The notes: generated by a model from the sequence alone, not told the origin. Positions 9,600 to 20,529 are shown, numbered from the stretch's first letter. The stretch is 64,000 nt of DNA from Molanna angustata (GCA_963576475.1 OY754964.1:8657986-8721985); one strand, 5' to 3'. Program-made: numbers and translations.

Positions 9600-9605
9600 G
9601 GTCTT
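9600..9605. repeat. Target site duplication, right copy (GGTCTT)
   Basis: Partner of 5300-5305. Removing 5306-9605 rejoins the older relic's codons for I-Y-K-T-C-V-R-P in one frame. Confidence 0.8.
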
Positions 9606-9990
9606 ATAGATGCGTACCTTGCTGCTGGTTCGCATGTTTTTGTTCCTCCATATGACAACTCGCAGGCAGCCTGCAACAGCTGAGGCTTTGTCTACCTGAG
9701 GCCTTACTTCTTTGGAGAGGTCATTAGTGCTGACTAGGTCACAGCCTAAATATTAGAACTGGGATACCTGTTCAATAGGCTCGTCGCCCACTGAGATTCT
9801 GCATTCCATTGGATTCTTGGAGAATGTCATGCATTTAGTCTTTGCTACGGAGATAATCATATTGTACTTTCTACAGGATTCGTTAAACTTTGTCAGCATT
9901 CTCTGAAGGTCGTCCTTATTTTCGGCCATTATTGTAGCGTCGTCAGCATAGCAAAGTATTCCTACCACTCGATTCACCTAAAAAGGCAAC
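9600..9990 (-). pseudogene. Older RTE-type LINE relic, 5' portion (RT palm)
   Basis: The minus strand from 9977 reads NRVVGILCYADDATIMAENK, with the catalytic YADD intact. It continues with the thumb (CRISVGDEPIEQV, then a YLG-type block after one stop) and the word SSKVRIYKT, where the 4.3-kb LINE interrupts it. The protein continues at 5305 with C-V-R-P-I-L-T-Y-G. A parallel copy, reading KVRIYKTCV, is seen at 20251-20520. The N-terminal endonuclease and first RT blocks are missing (5' truncation near 9990). Confidence 0.85.
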
Positions 9991-9994
9991 ATTC

Positions 9995-10900
9995 AGAATG
10001 GGTGGTGGACCTCATTGTTAGACCTTGTGAAACGTTGTATTTTTCAAAAAAAAAATTGTTGTTAATTATCTTCACTGTCAGAAATACACTGTGATGGTGT
10101 ATATTCAAAACAGCTTTAACCATCTTGTAATCATGATTCTCATTGAACTTCTAAAACAAAACTCCAATACAAATAATCCATCTCAGGTTGTATTTATTTT
10201 CACGTATTTGGACACGAACTTACCGACACATAGCCGTTAAATAATACGTACCTATATTACCAATTATTGTGAAATACACTTTTGATTCTTCAGTCAGTAA
10301 CAAGCTGTGTTCATATGTATGTTGGTAAGTAACCTACTCAGAATTAACAGATCAATCTTCGGTGTGACTTTGAATCAAAACTAACTGTTTATTATAATAA
10401 TTACATACTGCGGTGTCTGGAGCTTTTAGTCCATTTATAATAAATAATATTGTATTGATTGTATCTATCGCAATAATTGACTTATTAGCAATAATTTATA
10501 TTATGTAACAAAAATAATGAGGCGATTATTGGCATCTATAAAATGCGTAAGCAGTACCTACCTGACATATTAATTTTCGGCACCCACATACATAATTTAT
10601 GTAGGTACATTTAAAAACAGGAAAATCATTCTTTGATTTGAAGTTTTTTTTTATTTGAAAGGTAACTTTGTGGCGTCATTATAAATTATTTATAATATCT
10701 AAAATTATTTTGTTTACACCCCTGATGAGGTCTATCCAATTAATTAAAAGAATAATAAATAATTAAAATATATTATAATAAAAAGAAAACAAAAAACATA
10801 TTTCTGAACCACCCGGTGTCCCTTATGTTTACTGATCCACCCCACTATTTTTTTTTTCAAATTGACTCCTCCCACAAAATTGGATCTAAACAAGAGTAGG
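9995..10900. other. AT-rich DNA without identifiable gene
   Basis: No supported coding or repeat structure. Contains several GTACCTAC-type words and homopolymer runs only. Confidence 0.5.
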
Positions 10901-10902
10901 TA

Positions 10903-11266
10903 CCCACTATTCAGTAACTATTGTAACTAAAATAGGAAAGTTCTATAATTGTAGATTTTCAGCGTTATAAAATATAAACTTGGACTAAATGGAATAGGAA
11001 CGTACCTATATTGGCCGGAACGTTCTTAAAAAGTTACTGAATCAGACGTATTATGAATAATTATGAAATTTTCATCATTTTCATAATTATTCAAAATACG
11101 TCTAATTCAGGAACTTTTTAATAACATTTCGGCCAATATACATAGGTACGTTCCTATTCCATTTAGTACAAGTTTATATTTTATAACGCTGAAATAAGAC
11201 CGTAAGTCTAAAATCTACAATTTAAGAACGTTCCTATTTTAGTTACAATAGATACTGAATAGGGGG
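10903..11266. repeat. Long-hairpin MITE H2, copy 1
   Basis: Starts CCCACTATTCAGTAACTA and ends with the complementary TACTGAATAGGGGG. The arms remain complementary over their whole length: TAAAATAGGAA, AATGGAATAGGAACGTACCT and GAATAATTATGAAATTTTC are each matched in inverse order. The arms meet near 11080 at TTTTCATCATTTTC. A second, colinear copy is at 45959-46339. The clean terminal inverted repeats indicate a non-autonomous DNA transposon. Confidence 0.88.
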
Positions 11267-11279
11267 TAGTATATTTAAT

Positions 11280-11605
11280 TATAATTTAGTACCTACGTTA
11301 GTCTTCTTAAAGAAGAAAATGAAGTTTTTTTCTTCATTTCAATGAATTTGTAATTTTTCAAATGATTTATTTGCGGTTAAAATTGCTCGTTTTAGTAAAA
11401 AAGAAATAAGTGTTAAATGATACTATTAAAAAGTAATAAATATCGATCGAACATTTTCGAAGCTAATCGCTTCTTCCTCCAGACAAATTTATACTCAAAT
11501 TCGTGGTTAACACAAAGTAATAGCATGTATTTTAATTTATTTAAAAAAAAAAGTTTTTTAAAACTGTGCTACAAAGTAATTGCAAAATTGTAGGAAGATA
11601 AAAAA
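11280..11605. other. AT-rich spacer
   Basis: Nothing recognisable. TATCGATCGAACATTTTCGA near 11438 is a locally palindromic word of unknown meaning. Confidence 0.4.
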
Positions 11606-11609
11606 ATAA

Positions 11610-11890
11610 TATGACAATGTGAGCCCCATGCCAGAAAAGCTCACAGAGAGTCGAATCAGATGATATGGACAGATATACATATAATGAGAAAACAACAAGA
11701 TCGTGGGGTAGAAACTGTTCTAGCATTCCCAGAAAATAGGAGAGGAAAAGGACGTCCACTATCCACGTGGTGGGGTAATGTAATATGTAAGTTAATGTAA
11801 AAGCTCAAACACCAGCCCCGACAATATAAGGCAGGACATCCTAACGCGCGAAAGATTACAAGAGCAGACCCTACCTAAGAAGTAGGACAA
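11610..11890 (+). pseudogene. Heavily decayed RTE-type LINE 3' relic
   Basis: The plus strand across frame breaks gives EKLTESRIR, a Y-G-like word, then RRGKGRPLSTWWG near 11738-11775. This is the basic GRP..WW motif that closes RTE-type ORF2 proteins. The same layout is intact at 22425-22746 (GRGRPPATWWTS). Many stops. Only the motif order supports the call. Confidence 0.55.
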
Positions 11891-11959
11891 GCAAAAGAAA
11901 TCCAATAAAAAGAAAGATTATATAAATGTATACGTATCTAATTGAAAATAATTATTTAA

Positions 11960-12639
11960 GAGGGTGACTGCTGCCAACGTACCTATTTTTTCAATTTGAT
12001 ATACCATCATTATTACTAAACGAATCATTTTGAAAAAAATAACCTAGTTAGTTTGGATATTATTAAAGAGAAATATACCTTAAATTTTTGATTATGTTCT
12101 GTATATATTCTTGTAGGAAAATAATAAGCATACCCCGATTTTAGACATTTATCTTAAATTTCTTATAAAATATAAGGTATAGAACAATATTTTTTTTTAT
12201 AAATTAAAGAAGAACAAAATACCTGGAAAAATATGATATGACGTTGCATTAACGCATCAGGTTAAGTAAATAAACCAAAAAAACCTTTATTACGCAATGG
12301 CGCTGAATGGAAAACAAATGTTTTTTAGGTTTATTTACTAAACCTGAAGTATTAATACAACGTCACATCATATTTTAACTAGATATTTTTGTCTTCTTTA
12401 ATTAAAAAAAATATATTACTCTACGCCTTATAGTTTATTAAAAATATATGATAAACTTTGAAAATCGGGGTATGCCATTATTTTTCTACAAGAATTTATA
12501 CAGAACATTACCAAAAAGTTAAGGTATATTTTTGTTTATTAATATCCAAACTATCTAATATTTTTTTTCAAAACGATTTGATAAGAAATAATGATGGTAT
12601 ATCAAATTGAAAAATAGGTACGTTGGTAGCAGTCCCCCC
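11960..12639. repeat. Long-hairpin MITE H3, copy 1 (uninterrupted)
   Basis: About 680 bp built as two complementary arms of roughly 330 bp. Left end GAGGGTGACTGCTGCCAACG, right end CGTTGGTAGCAGTCCCCCC. The flanking TTAA occurs on both sides (11956-11959 and 12640-12643), a target duplication typical of piggyBac-type elements. A 3-bp TTA duplication as in Harbinger types cannot be excluded. No coding capacity. Other copies are at 27851-29264 and 54961-55625. Confidence 0.88.
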
Positions 12640-12742
12640 TTAAATACACAAAAGTAGTTTATAACAAAGGAAAAAAATGAGCAAATATAATGAAACAAAA
12701 ATAAAATTGAGAGCCAAATTCTAATTTGAATCTAAATATTTA

Positions 12743-13243
12743 CTAGTTGCACGTCCCTAGTTGAATGTATTGTTGGAAAATACAACATACCAAACTATAA
12801 ACCCTTAAACCGAAATTATTCTATATATTATGATATTTTATATTGTATACAAAACACGTAGTTCAAGATAGGATAGTGTGGAGGTCTGTCCTTTTTTCCT
12901 GCCCCGAATATTAAAATAACTCGGTGGTATGTGTATATTGTGAATTCTGCCATTCGATTTGTATGAAATGATGCCGTCACTAAATTAAATTCATATTAAA
13001 ATTGAACAAAAAAAAACTTTGATAACCATAATAATTCTAATATTGATAAACTCTGGCTGGAGTACAAAAGTTTTGTAGGGCTTACACTTTCTATACTTAA
13101 AATATAGGCTCTGTGAATCCAGCGGATCAAAAGTTATAAGGGGGTACGGACACGCACACACATACAGACACTCGCGAATCATGGCTTGAAACTATGTCGA
13201 TCTGTTGAGAGAATTAAATTCTCTTGAACAAATCGACAGTGGA
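12743..13243 (-). mobile_element. Helitron-like element, short copy
   Basis: On the minus strand it begins TCCACTGTCGATTTG and has a near-terminal hairpin (GAGAATTTAATTCTC). It ends GTGCAACTAG followed by T. The interior contains TTTTGATCCGCTGGATTCAC, also seen in the copies at 17470 and 26565. The fixed CTAG end next to T, the 5' TC and the absence of a target duplication fit Helitron-like elements. It is about half the length of the 17470-18486 copy and so internally deleted. Confidence 0.65.
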
Positions 13244-13257
13244 TTAAGGGGGCATAT

Positions 13258-13722
13258 AAACCTAAACACCCCAATTTCAAATCAAATTCCTCAAATATGT
13301 TAAACAGTGTGTTTCTACAAAAAATAGCATAAGTGTATTCAACATTTCTCTAGTGAATGTTTGTCACGCAATCTTAAAATTCAGACAAAATTCCCCTAAA
13401 AAAATATTTAAAATATCCTCTTTTACAGCATTTTTTTTAAATTACTCCAAAACTATGTGTCGTAGAGAAATAAAACTTGTATATGCTAAAAGAGTGCATA
13501 AAATCAAAGTGAATGACCGATAAAGTTTTTTCATTTCCAGTAAGGTTTGTTCATAAATTGCAAAAAATCAACAAATTATGGCTTTGCGATAATTTAAATC
13601 ACGTAAAAACCCTTTTAAACGCACGCGATAGTAACCCTTACTAACGCGTAACTTCATAGTGCATTAGGCGGTTTTAACATATCATATTTTTAGTGGCTAG
13701 ATTTAGCGTTATATGTCCTCGA
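13258..13722 (+). repeat. Unclassified dispersed repeat U1, copy 1
   Basis: Colinear over about 460 bp with 41010-41466. Shared words include ACTATGTGTCGTAGAGAAATA, AACGCACGCG and TAACCCTTACTAACGCG. No terminal repeats, tail or coding frame is visible. The start abuts the 5' end of the Helitron-like copy. It could be part of a larger unknown element. Confidence 0.7.
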
Positions 13723-13724
13723 AA

Positions 13725-15600
13725 ATACATATTCTTAAACAAATGCTTTTTACGCGAATTAAAATGAAATTTAACATAGGAAGTAGTTTGCAATCAGTAT
13801 AATAAGTAGCCATTATGTGATGATAAGTAATGTGTCATGTCAACTTGGGTCATGTCCGCAGACATGAAACCTTGACATACCGAGAAATGTTGAAGAAGAA
13901 ACGAAGTATATTATAATTGAATCCAGTCAGATAATTAACCAAGGCATGACACAAACCTCAGGTTTTAACTACCATTCTTCTGTCAAACAGATTTTCATCA
14001 GATGGATGCGTGCGACTGGTAATTTGGTGAAACTAAAGAGAGAAAAACAGGATATTGCTTCGCAATAAATAAAAATAATTTGCTCTGTACAATTTTGTGG
14101 ATAACTGTAATCTGCATAATCACAGAGATTACCGCGGTTAAAGGCGCTCTTCTTACTAACTGCAATTATGAGTCACTGCATTATGTGGGCGGTCTTGGTC
14201 TTGCACCCTCTGTCTCAGTCTTGTTCTTGCATTCACAGGTCTTGTATTGATTTTATTTTGTTTTGTTAATTTAATCTAGCATAGATACAGGCGAAAATGC
14301 CCAAATATTGTAGTGTGAGTATATATTTCCCACCTTCACTACACCATCATTGTGCAGTAGGCTGGGCCGTCCAAGTATGAAGAATTTTATTTTTTGACAT
14401 ATTTTAAAGTTGCGCATAAATATATAGATTGTAAATTCATTTTTAATTTTCTGATTCAATAGTACTTTTGGCCCTCTACTAATACTTGAAGCTCGGGCTT
14501 GTAGAATGTTTTTAGAAAATATAAATTATTTTGGATGTTCGAAATTTCTTGATTTTTCCAAACAAAATAATATTCGTTTTATTTCGGGCATAAAATTTTA
14601 TTATTAACAACATACATCTTGATTACAAGAGGCAGTCTCCGACTGAAAAAAAAGGCCCTCGGCCTAAAACCAGAGGAAAAAGAGATGAAGAACATACATC
14701 CGATCAAATTGACCATTACAGCTCGGCTGACAGGTCTCTCGAAATTAACCAACCTTTATCTCCCTTTCAAATCAACTCATTTCAGTTTTCTTTTCAGTAT
14801 TATAATCTTCTGTTTGTATAATTATTTTCATATAATAACTATTTGTAGAAAAATCTTTCGTGTGTAGTAATACTGCGGTAGGTCTACTATGATCATAATA
14901 ATTGTAAAGGTTCATTTACAAGATGAATCTAATAACATCACCCAGTATCAGTCTACCGACTAAATTTACTAAACGCACCCGGTTGTAGAACCAATCGACA
15001 TCCCTACGTCCCTTTCTATTAATCGCATTCACAACGAACCAGAAGGAAACGACAGGTTTACATCTCGGTTGGCTTCAATGTCTTACCGGCACGCTGCTGC
15101 TACATGTTTTGAAACAGAGCGATTAACTCTTGAAACCTTTGACCTTTTATCTGTGATAATATCCATTATAAAAGCACTAGGCTCCTCATCAAAAAAGCAC
15201 TTTAAGCCATCGAGCAAAAACAATTTTTCTATGATATCGTTTGAACTTTTTTGCATGGGTTATTAGATTTCACTGTCCACTTTTTAGTACAGCGAGCTCC
15301 GATGAATACATTATTATTATGTAGTTTGATACAATTACCTACTTAATTTCACATAATTTAAAATTTTATAGTTGTATAAAAAGTTATATTGCTTAATTAG
15401 ACAGAAGCTTTCTATCGAATACAAACAAAGCTTACTTTTAAATTATTATAACTAACATTGTTCAGACACGAATGACTTATTTTTGGATTCTATCTCAGGA
15501 CAAATGATAACTTATAATTCCTTTAAAAAAATTACGTTGAAACTTGTCGTATGTAAAATTCATTCGTAACCATTTAACTAAATACCAATAGTTTATAAAT
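13725..15600. other. AT-rich DNA without identifiable gene
   Basis: Small open frames here (around 14271-14459, 14619-14867 and 15069-15266) have no family resemblance and no supporting splice structure. I see no repeat with defined ends. Confidence 0.45.
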
Positions 15601-15604
15601 TAAA

Positions 15605-16170
15605 TTGTTAAATCGAATATTTTTTTAATTGCATATACGCAAACATTGGATTTTTTCCCTGTCTGGAGTCAAATGATATTTTTATTGACAAACTTCAGGG
15701 TAAAAAATCCAATGTTGAATATATGTAATTAAAAAAAAATCGATTTACATATACATTGGTACAAGTAGGTATACAACCCAAAAATGAAATAATGTTTCAG
15801 GCGTAGTTCAGGGGTGACATTTGTGCGAGACACCGTCACCTCATTTATAAAGACTGTTGCTTTCATTCTTTACAAATAAACTAATTTCTCAATTGGTGGC
15901 GTTACATAAAAAGCTTTCTTCGTTACTTCATAGATGGAAAAAGTAGAATTCCTTATTTTCAAGTTAATTGTTACACATTACTCAAATATATAGAACTTTC
16001 AAAAATAACATTGATAAGGGAACTCAATAAGAAGGCATAATTAGTGAATGTTGCGCAAACGCATAAAGTGGTCACGTAAACCAGGTTGTAAGCCCTGTAA
16101 GTGCCTTAAGTTCCTGGTTCTTATATAATATCCCAACTTCGTCTCTATTGAGATGTCAAAAAGTTTGTCA
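15605..16170. repeat. P1 palindromic repeat copy
   Basis: Begins with the P1 end block and, within 15612-15750, an inverted second copy of it: GCAAACATTGGATTTTTT, then its inverse AAAAAATCCAATGTT. The central block with GAGGTGACGGTGTC-type sequence appears in inverse near 15825-15845. It runs through TTAATTGTTACACATTA and GTCACGTAAACCAGG and ends with CTTCGTCTCTATTGAGATG near 16139-16157. Confidence 0.75.
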
Positions 16171-16171
16171 A

Positions 16172-16240
16172 TAACTATACATACTATCACTATCGACAGT
16201 TGTATCTCATATGTTATATGCAACAAGTCTAATAAAGAAG
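16172..16240 (+). repeat. Helitron-like 3' end relic
   Basis: TATCGACAGTTGTATCTCATA followed by a TGTTATATGCAACAAGT word matches the last 50 bp of the Helitron-like family, except that the terminal CTAG has become CAAG. It directly follows P1. Confidence 0.5.
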
Positions 16241-16314
16241 ACAATTTGTACTACATATGAATTAAAAAGAATTCAACGCATAACTTTTCTCAGCGATACA
16301 ATGTTACAATATTG

Positions 16315-16540
16315 TTTCATGTAAAATCTACATGGGGCTTCCTGCAACAGGGAATACCAACGACATGTGACTGTGGAGAGCAGCAGACCACCGCACATCT
16401 GTGCAGCTGCCCCTCAAGTCCAGTCAACTGCACCATGCACGATCTTACGGTGGGCAATGCTTGTGCTATTGACGTTGCCAGGCACTGGCAGAAGATTATT
16501 TAAATGCGTTCCTGACACGATAGAAGAAGAAGATGTAAAA
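16315..16540 (+). pseudogene. LINE C-terminal zinc-knuckle relic
   Basis: The plus-strand frame 16312-16503 encodes CDCGEQQTTAHLCSCPSS, a CCHC-like knuckle (C-x-C near the start, H, then C). It is followed by a C...HDLTVGNACAIDVARHWQKI tail. This is a familiar closing motif of many non-LTR retrotransposon ORF2 proteins. The fragment ends with a GAAGAAGAAGAT tail near 16523-16534. Everything upstream of the knuckle is missing (5' truncation), so it is dead. Confidence 0.7.
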
Positions 16541-16554
16541 TCTATTTGAATAAT

Positions 16555-17030
16555 TAAAAAAAAGAATCGTATTATGTATTCTAAAACATCTTTTAATACA
16601 TTAATACCGTTTAATATTCAATCGGTACTTATGTTAAGTAATTACTATACAAATAAATTTAAATTTATTGCAATGCGAATTATATGTTCTGGTTTAGCAC
16701 GACCCTTACTTTAATAGGAAATTTTATATGTCGAATTCCAGAATATACGCAACAACTACGTATGTAGGTAAAGCTCGCAATGAACGTAACCATGCTGTAA
16801 TGGGTGCATTTATTGCAATGATGTACCTATTATGGATTCAGAAGAACGGAGCACTTGATGAAATTGGCACTTTAACATATAACCAGTTGCAATGTATTAT
16901 AAAATGGCAAGTTAAGACACTTTATATATTTTTATTCCTTGGGTATTTTTTTTTCAGAAACATCAGAGAATGGAGGAGCTGTTCTGGTTACGAGAGATGA
17001 ACACTTTTTTAAATATTTTTTGTGCCAGGT
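16555..17030. other. Unassigned AT-rich DNA with a 90-codon open frame
   Basis: An open frame at 16728-17000 starts MSNSRIYATTTYVGKARNER and ends in a hydrophobic, T-rich-derived stretch. I recognise no family and no splice boundary. It may be chance in AT-rich DNA. Confidence 0.35.
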
Positions 17031-17405
17031 TTATTTGTATTACTTCTTATGATTTTCTTCTTATACTGTATTTGTTTGACAAAGGTATCACAGTAATCTT
17101 CTTCACTTCACAAAAAAGGTTTTTTCGTTATTTCATATATGGCAATAGTGAAAATGTCTTATTTTCAGGTTAATTGTTACACATTATAAACATATTTAGA
17201 ACTTTCAAATATTGCATTGATAGGGGATCTCAATAAGAAAGCATAATTGGTGAACGTTGCCCAAGCACATGAAGTGATCACATAAACTATCCGATGACAG
17301 GTCGTAAGCCCTGTAGGTGCCTTTAGTTCCTGGTTCTTCTATAATATCCCAACTTCGTCTCTATTGAGATGTTAAAAAGTTTGTCTATAAAAATATCATA
17401 ATGAT
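17030..17405. repeat. P1 palindromic repeat, half copy
   Basis: Colinear with the second half of P1: TTCAGGTTAATTGTTACACA, TGATCACATAAACTATCCGA (diverged CATCGGCTGGTTTACGTGATC in inverse), AGGTGCCTTTAGTTCCTGG, then CGTCTCTATTGAGATGTTAA near 17358-17377. The first half is missing. Confidence 0.7.
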
Positions 17406-17469
17406 TTAACTTTATTTATTTTGTCAATAAATTTTTATATTCATGTTGACATTGCTGTTGTTTTTTTAA

Positions 17470-17667
17470 TCCAACTGTCGATTCGTTCATGAGAATTCAA
17501 TTCTCTTAATGAATCGACATTATTAAGCCAAGATGCGTGTACGAAGGAAAATTTTGTATGGTGTAGTGGACTTTTTGCATGCTAATAACACCAACTAGAG
17601 GCCTCGCAGCATATATGTTCCTACACATGGATTTACTCAGAATTCGGAGTAGAACATTTTATGTGAG

Positions 17668-17713
<46 letters not shown>

Positions 17714-18486
17714 TATAACTTTTGATCCGCTCAATTTACAGAGCCCAAATTTTCAGTATATATAAAAAGTTATAAGCCTACAAAATTTTTTTAATCAGAA
17801 TTGTAAATTTTTGTTTCAGTCAGGGGTTACCAACTTTTGAAATTTTAGTTTATTTTTCCATATATCTCAGAAACCATAAAAGCTAGAACGCTGAAAATTG
17901 GTATAAAGATAGACAAATACAAAATCTCAAATTAGTTTTTTTTTTAAATTCCAGGGTTTCTCAAACATTTTTTATTAAGAAAAATATTTTTTTTATGATA
18001 AATTTATGAGTCTAACTGCCTATATTTCCATTTTTTTTTAAATATCGAAAAAAGCCGAAACACCCCAACTAGATAATCTAATTTTATATAAAAAAATATG
18101 AACATTGTATTAGCACATCTCAAATTTTTTTTAACAATTTTTATAAAAATTGAATTTAGTGACGACATCACTTCATACAATATGTATGGTAGTCGCCTAT
18201 ACACAATATGTAAGAAGACTTAATAGTTTGATACTTTAATATCCAAACATACATACATACCATCATACTGTTTTAATATTCTGTGTAGGAAAAACAGACT
18301 GACCTCCATACTATCCTATCTTGACCTACATGTTTTATATAGATATACCTACATGTTTTATATAGAAAATAAAATATCTTCAAATATTTATTAATTTGTG
18401 TTATTTATAGTTTGGTAGGTACGTATTCTTTGATTATGCATACTATCGCAATCGACAGTTGGATCTCATGTGTTACATGCAACTAG
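17470..18486 (+). mobile_element. Helitron-like element, longest copy
   Basis: Starts TCCAACTGTCGATTCG and carries a 5' hairpin (GAGAATTCAATTCTC). Near the 3' end lies AATCGACAGTTGGATCTC, the inverse of the 5' terminus (a subterminal inverted repeat). A CATGT-GTT-ACATG hairpin follows, then CAACTAG, ending next to a T. These traits fit the Helentron/HINE branch. No Rep-helicase coding is present, so it is non-autonomous. It contains a 40-bp TG repeat at 17670-17709. Related copies: 12743-13243 (minus), 26565-27249 and about 44600-45399. Confidence 0.7.
17670..17709. repeat. (TG)20 microsatellite
   Basis: An uninterrupted TG run at 17670-17709 inside the Helitron-like element. Other copies have only a short remnant at this place (GTGTCTTTGTGTCC near 26644). 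Confidence 0.95.
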
Positions 18487-18494
18487 TTTTATGT

Positions 18495-19545
18495 AACTAT
18501 GTTTAATGCATTGACTGTAGATTTCATCCGCAGAAATATGAGTTTTTTTTTATTCAGCCTTTTTCCGGTGGATAATTGCTGTCTTTTTTACGAAAATTGT
18601 CATAAAAGAGCTAAATATCTGATTCATTTTTTGAAATAGTGTGGGATTCGCGTTATTCGCGAAAAAAGTGCAAAAATCAAACGCAAACGTGAAACGTTTT
18701 TCCGCAAATGCGAATAATTCGGGTCTCTAGTGATAGCTTTACTTCATTAATGATTCACTTCAATTAAAGGTGGCTAGTTACAAAAGATACAAACAAAAAG
18801 AGATAGAAAAGAGATTTAACTATGTAAACACTAGGGAAATAGTAATTAGTTATTTGTTAGAAATGAAATAACTTATATTTACTTTTTATATGTCAATATT
18901 GCTTATATTACCAACAACTATTTTGTATATTACATTTACTCTATATTTTGGATAGAAATAAATCAAAATAAAATAAATAAAAGGTTGGTTAAAATATCGG
19001 TAGCCAAATAGTTGAGTTAAGGTATCCTATTTTCTTCATTGTTGTTTCGTACTACCATGGACATGGTAAGAATTACCAACTACCGATAAGAAATGCCACA
19101 AGAAAACGGAGACGAATATAATATTATAGAAGCACAACTAAATGCTTACATTAAACTGTCAGACCTATCAATGTTTCAACTTATTATTAAGTTTAACGTC
19201 CATTACTTTACTTTGTTTCGTAATTAGTAAAATTAGACCGAGGCAACGATCGTTTACTATCTCCATTACGGTACGTCCATGTGACACGAATGGGTCAGGA
19301 AGTTACGGACAAGAGTGCGCTTCGGGCATCATCGTGCATCGCCGCAGATAACCGAATCGCTACTACAGATCGCCATGAAAGTAACAGATGCAAATTAGTC
19401 AGTGAATCATGTATAAATTGTCAGTCAAAACATGATCCAGAAGTACTTTTAATTAGTATTTTCTGAAACATAAATTATAGCTTTAAAGAGATTATTCCTT
19501 ATCACTCAAACCTTATATAAACTACAGTTTAAATATTCGTATCCA
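18495..19545. other. No identifiable gene
   Basis: AT-rich with short open frames at 19142-19351 and 19281-19466 that have a locally more balanced composition (around 19225-19400). I could not assign those to a family. Confidence 0.4.
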
Positions 19546-19549
19546 GATT

Positions 19550-19745
19550 ATAATGTAGAGACAAGACCAGACACAACCAGAACATAAAATCTTCTTCGGG
19601 TAGCAGAGATGGAAACTCTGAGATCCGTCACCGGTAAAACAGTTACGGACAGAATAAGAAACGGTGTCAGAAGAAAACCTTCGAAACTGAGGTTATCGTG
19701 CGATAAAGCCGGAAAACAGGACGGTTCTTGCAATATTGAGACTGG
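19550..19745 (+). pseudogene. RTE-type LINE relic
   Basis: The plus strand encodes RVAEMETLRSVTGKTVTDRI followed by RNGVRRK, matching the AEMRTLRAIAGRTLRDRIRN block of the relic at 4937-5305. Upstream and downstream are unrecognisable. Probably continues in decayed form to about 19900, where AATATAGAAGGAAGAATC may be the tail. Confidence 0.6.
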
Positions 19746-19929
19746 AACATGTTGATATAATGTAAGAAATTAAACACGCGTAGCTGCTTATAAAACCCCT
19801 ATAGACAAACACTCGCCTCGATAACTTCCAAAAAAAATGGAAAAATTACTAATAATGCACAACCCAGGAAACAGATCCTGAATCCAATATAGAAGGAAGA
19901 ATCTATTTTCTTTTATACCTATTGGTCTG

Positions 19930-20525
19930 TAATTCAAAACTGTGCCTCCTGAGATGACGAAGTCCAACTATCTATCTATCTCTTTGGTGGTCTTTCGGGT
20001 TGACGGCGACCTGAAGAGATTTCATTTGGTGCTATATGCGCAAGTCTATCACTGTCCATTCTGGCTACGTGGTCGCTCCAATATTTTCTTCTGGATTTAC
20101 TCCACTGAACGAAGTCTTTTATTCCACATATTTTTCTCATTATGACATTTCGAACACGTTCTCGGAGAGTTTTTCCAGTGATTGAACTTAGAACCTTCGT
20201 TTCCGTTGTCCTTGGGAGCCTCTTGGTTCGTACAGTGTTTTCGTACAGGGTCACACGCATGTCTTATATATTCTGACCTTGTTTTCAATACGCATGTGTT
20301 TAATTTTCCATACAATATTTTTTAGAAATCCAGATACGGCAGATGCTATATTGACTTGTTCGCGGACTTCAATGTACATGTCATTATGGTTGAAGATCTC
20401 TACTCCTAAATATTTGAACCTCATGACTTGCTCCACGGGCATATCATCAAAAGTTAGCTCACACCTTGAAGGTTGTTTGGTTATAGTAAGGCTTTTTGTT
20501 TCACTGACTGATATACCCATGTTTC
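19930..20525 (-). pseudogene. RTE-type LINE RT thumb and C-terminal relic
   Basis: The minus strand begins near 20520 with SVSETKSLTITKQ, then a MRFKYLGVEIFNHND thumb word, then KVRIYKTCV. A frame break near 20255 follows. It resumes with TKVLSSITGKTLRERVRNVI, then a C.IKDFVQWSKSRRKYW word and SGRRQPERPPKR near 19976. These are the same ordered blocks as the relic at 4937-5305/9600-9990 and indicate the same RTE-like family. The RT catalytic motif is absent. Confidence 0.8.
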
Positions 20526-20529
20526 ACTA

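Noticed and set aside
16728..17000. 90-codon open frame as a host gene
   Set aside because: No family resemblance, no splice context, and the C-terminal third is T-rich low-complexity sequence.
19142..19466. Host exon suggested by balanced base composition
   Set aside because: Two short frames disagree in register, with no splice sites or family similarity.
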